DNA of 63,825 nt from Nemertoderma westbladi (taxonomy: Eukaryota; Xenacoelomorpha; Nemertodermatida; Nemertodermatidae). The stretch lies in assembly GCA_032718475.1 (NCBI GenBank), contig JAUCBJ010007550.1:1-63825 (forward strand). The letters are read 5' to 3'. Positions 62,966 to 63,825 of this stretch are shown here, in pieces; positions within the stretch are counted from its first letter, which is position 1, and each line of letters begins with the position of its first letter. The notes below the pieces were generated by a model. That model was not told the DNA's origin and did no database searches. It saw nothing but the letters and a program-made list of their open reading frames with translations. The position numbers and the translations under genes are program-made.

Positions 62966-63526
62966 ACATGGAACCATAGCTAAGATATGGGCGTTCAAAT
63001 ATAAATGCATCATAATCTGGAATATTTTGTTTATCCAAATACGTAGCTGGGCAACAATGCATTACATATTTAATCATAACTATTAAGTAGCTATTCATAC
63101 ATTGAAAAAATGTTCCAGAATATGGTTTATTTTTTAAATAGAATAAAATTGCCTCGCGCAGGTGCAAAATCATGCAACATTTGAACGCTCATATCTCAGC
63201 TATTTTTCAACGAAATTCAAATTGTGTTACATATTTAGAATCCTTGCATGGCCAGCTTTCCATTGGTACCAACAAACAGCTATAAGGTAGAAGAATAACT
63301 GCGGTGTAACTGGTGTAATATCACTGGAGACACTTTTTTTAAACGCTAGTAGCTAAAGATTGAAAGCAAAAATAAAATTCTGGCTCACCCAGTCAGTGGT
63401 CGGGAGGTGAAACTCTCTCTGTTTCAAATTTCATGCAATCTCATTAAGATTTGTAGAAAAATTAGGGGGGGGGGGGGGGGGGGTGGCGTATCACTGAATT
63501 ACGACACTATATTCCGGGACATGGTG

Positions 63527-63825
63527 TAATGACTTCGCTTTAGATCATGAATGTTGACTATATAACATATTGATATGAATATTAAATACATATGAAATGT
63601 TTTTGAATGGATTTCTTTGTAAACTGATAGTAACTATATTTAAAGTGATGAAACATTACAGAAGGTCATTTTTTTGCTAGTTTCCATGGTTACATGGCAA
63701 CAGCCAATCCATTTTTAATGCGCCACCATTAAAAATATAGAGGGTCTGACGTATTTCATATTGAAGACGTATTTCGAACAGTTACCATGGTAACTGGATT
63801 CTAAAATCTGCCTCAACGGATTCTC
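63527..63825. other. No gene seen
   Basis: AT-rich flank of the long-repeat element. 'ccatggttacatggcaac' and 'ttaccatggtaact' near 63690-63800 form short palindromic stretches, but no feature is supported. Confidence 0.4.

Larger units (their letters stand above)
61778..63526. mobile_element. Long terminal-inverted-repeat DNA transposon, 1.75 kb
   Basis: The left arm (61778 to about 62110) starts CACCATGTCCC and pairs with the right arm (about 63190-63526) over about 330 bases with scattered differences, each including a long C or G run. TA lies on both sides. The interior holds a broken FLYWCH zinc finger and a 16-bp tandem repeat. Long arms plus FLYWCH suggest a Mutator-like (Phantom-type) origin, while the TA flanks would suit Tc1/mariner. 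The class is open. Confidence 0.8.

Overview
The window is nuclear DNA of a metazoan, most likely an aquatic invertebrate. The evidence is a cytosolic asparaginyl-tRNA synthetase gene split by a spliceosomal intron, a terminal exon of an ecto-nucleotidase, and an accumulation of BEL/Pao, Gypsy, Copia, LINE, Helitron, piggyBac-like and hAT-like transposable elements. I see no bacterial operons, rRNA, functional tRNA or CRISPR array. Only three stretches look like host coding sequence: NARS1 (54081-58999, minus, two exons), a last exon of an ENTPD/CD39-type gene (32882-33118, minus) and a decayed ALDH3-type exon (about 31838-32122, minus).

Layout. 1-722 is part of an LTR of a BEL/Pao family. 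1917-2647 is a LINE 3' fragment. 2861-20235 is one giant BEL/Pao retrotransposon of 17.4 kb with near-identical LTRs (1156 and 1146 bp). It carries a 2.25-kb leader, an intact 1106-codon gag, pol in two frames, and then a 4.7-kb block between integrase and 3' LTR with two extra ORFs. The larger one (591 codons) encodes three CCHC zinc knuckles and a basic tail. 20587-23507 holds four MITE or foldback elements, one of them piggyBac-like and filled with a 12-bp minisatellite. 24556-31169 is a minus-strand LINE relic split by a DNA transposon and by a degraded Gypsy element. 33190-44227 is a degraded Copia element whose reverse transcriptase is split by a 6.9-kb block of three LINE relics, one of which is itself split by a Helitron. 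44359-45262 is a foldback element and 45620-48990 a 57-66 bp minisatellite. 49488-53031 is a hAT-like element that hosts a 40-bp minisatellite and a LINE 5' fragment. 54081-58999 is NARS1, whose intron holds a 2.3-kb minisatellite. 59000-63825 holds palindromes, a tRNA-like SINE head and a 1.75-kb long-inverted-repeat element with a broken FLYWCH zinc finger.

Two results stand out. First, the minisatellite in the NARS1 intron is made of copies of the 3' end of NARS1 exon 1 together with its splice donor, so the true exon-intron junction is simply the outermost unit of an array of some 70 near-copies of itself. Second, the BEL/Pao element is unusually large, young by LTR comparison, and carries uncharacterised ORFs where other retroelements place env. 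Its gag/pol stop and its RNase H/integrase frame change both fall between domains, and eight near-consensus splice donors sit in one codon phase around the gag/pol junction. These features may be part of how it expresses its products rather than decay.
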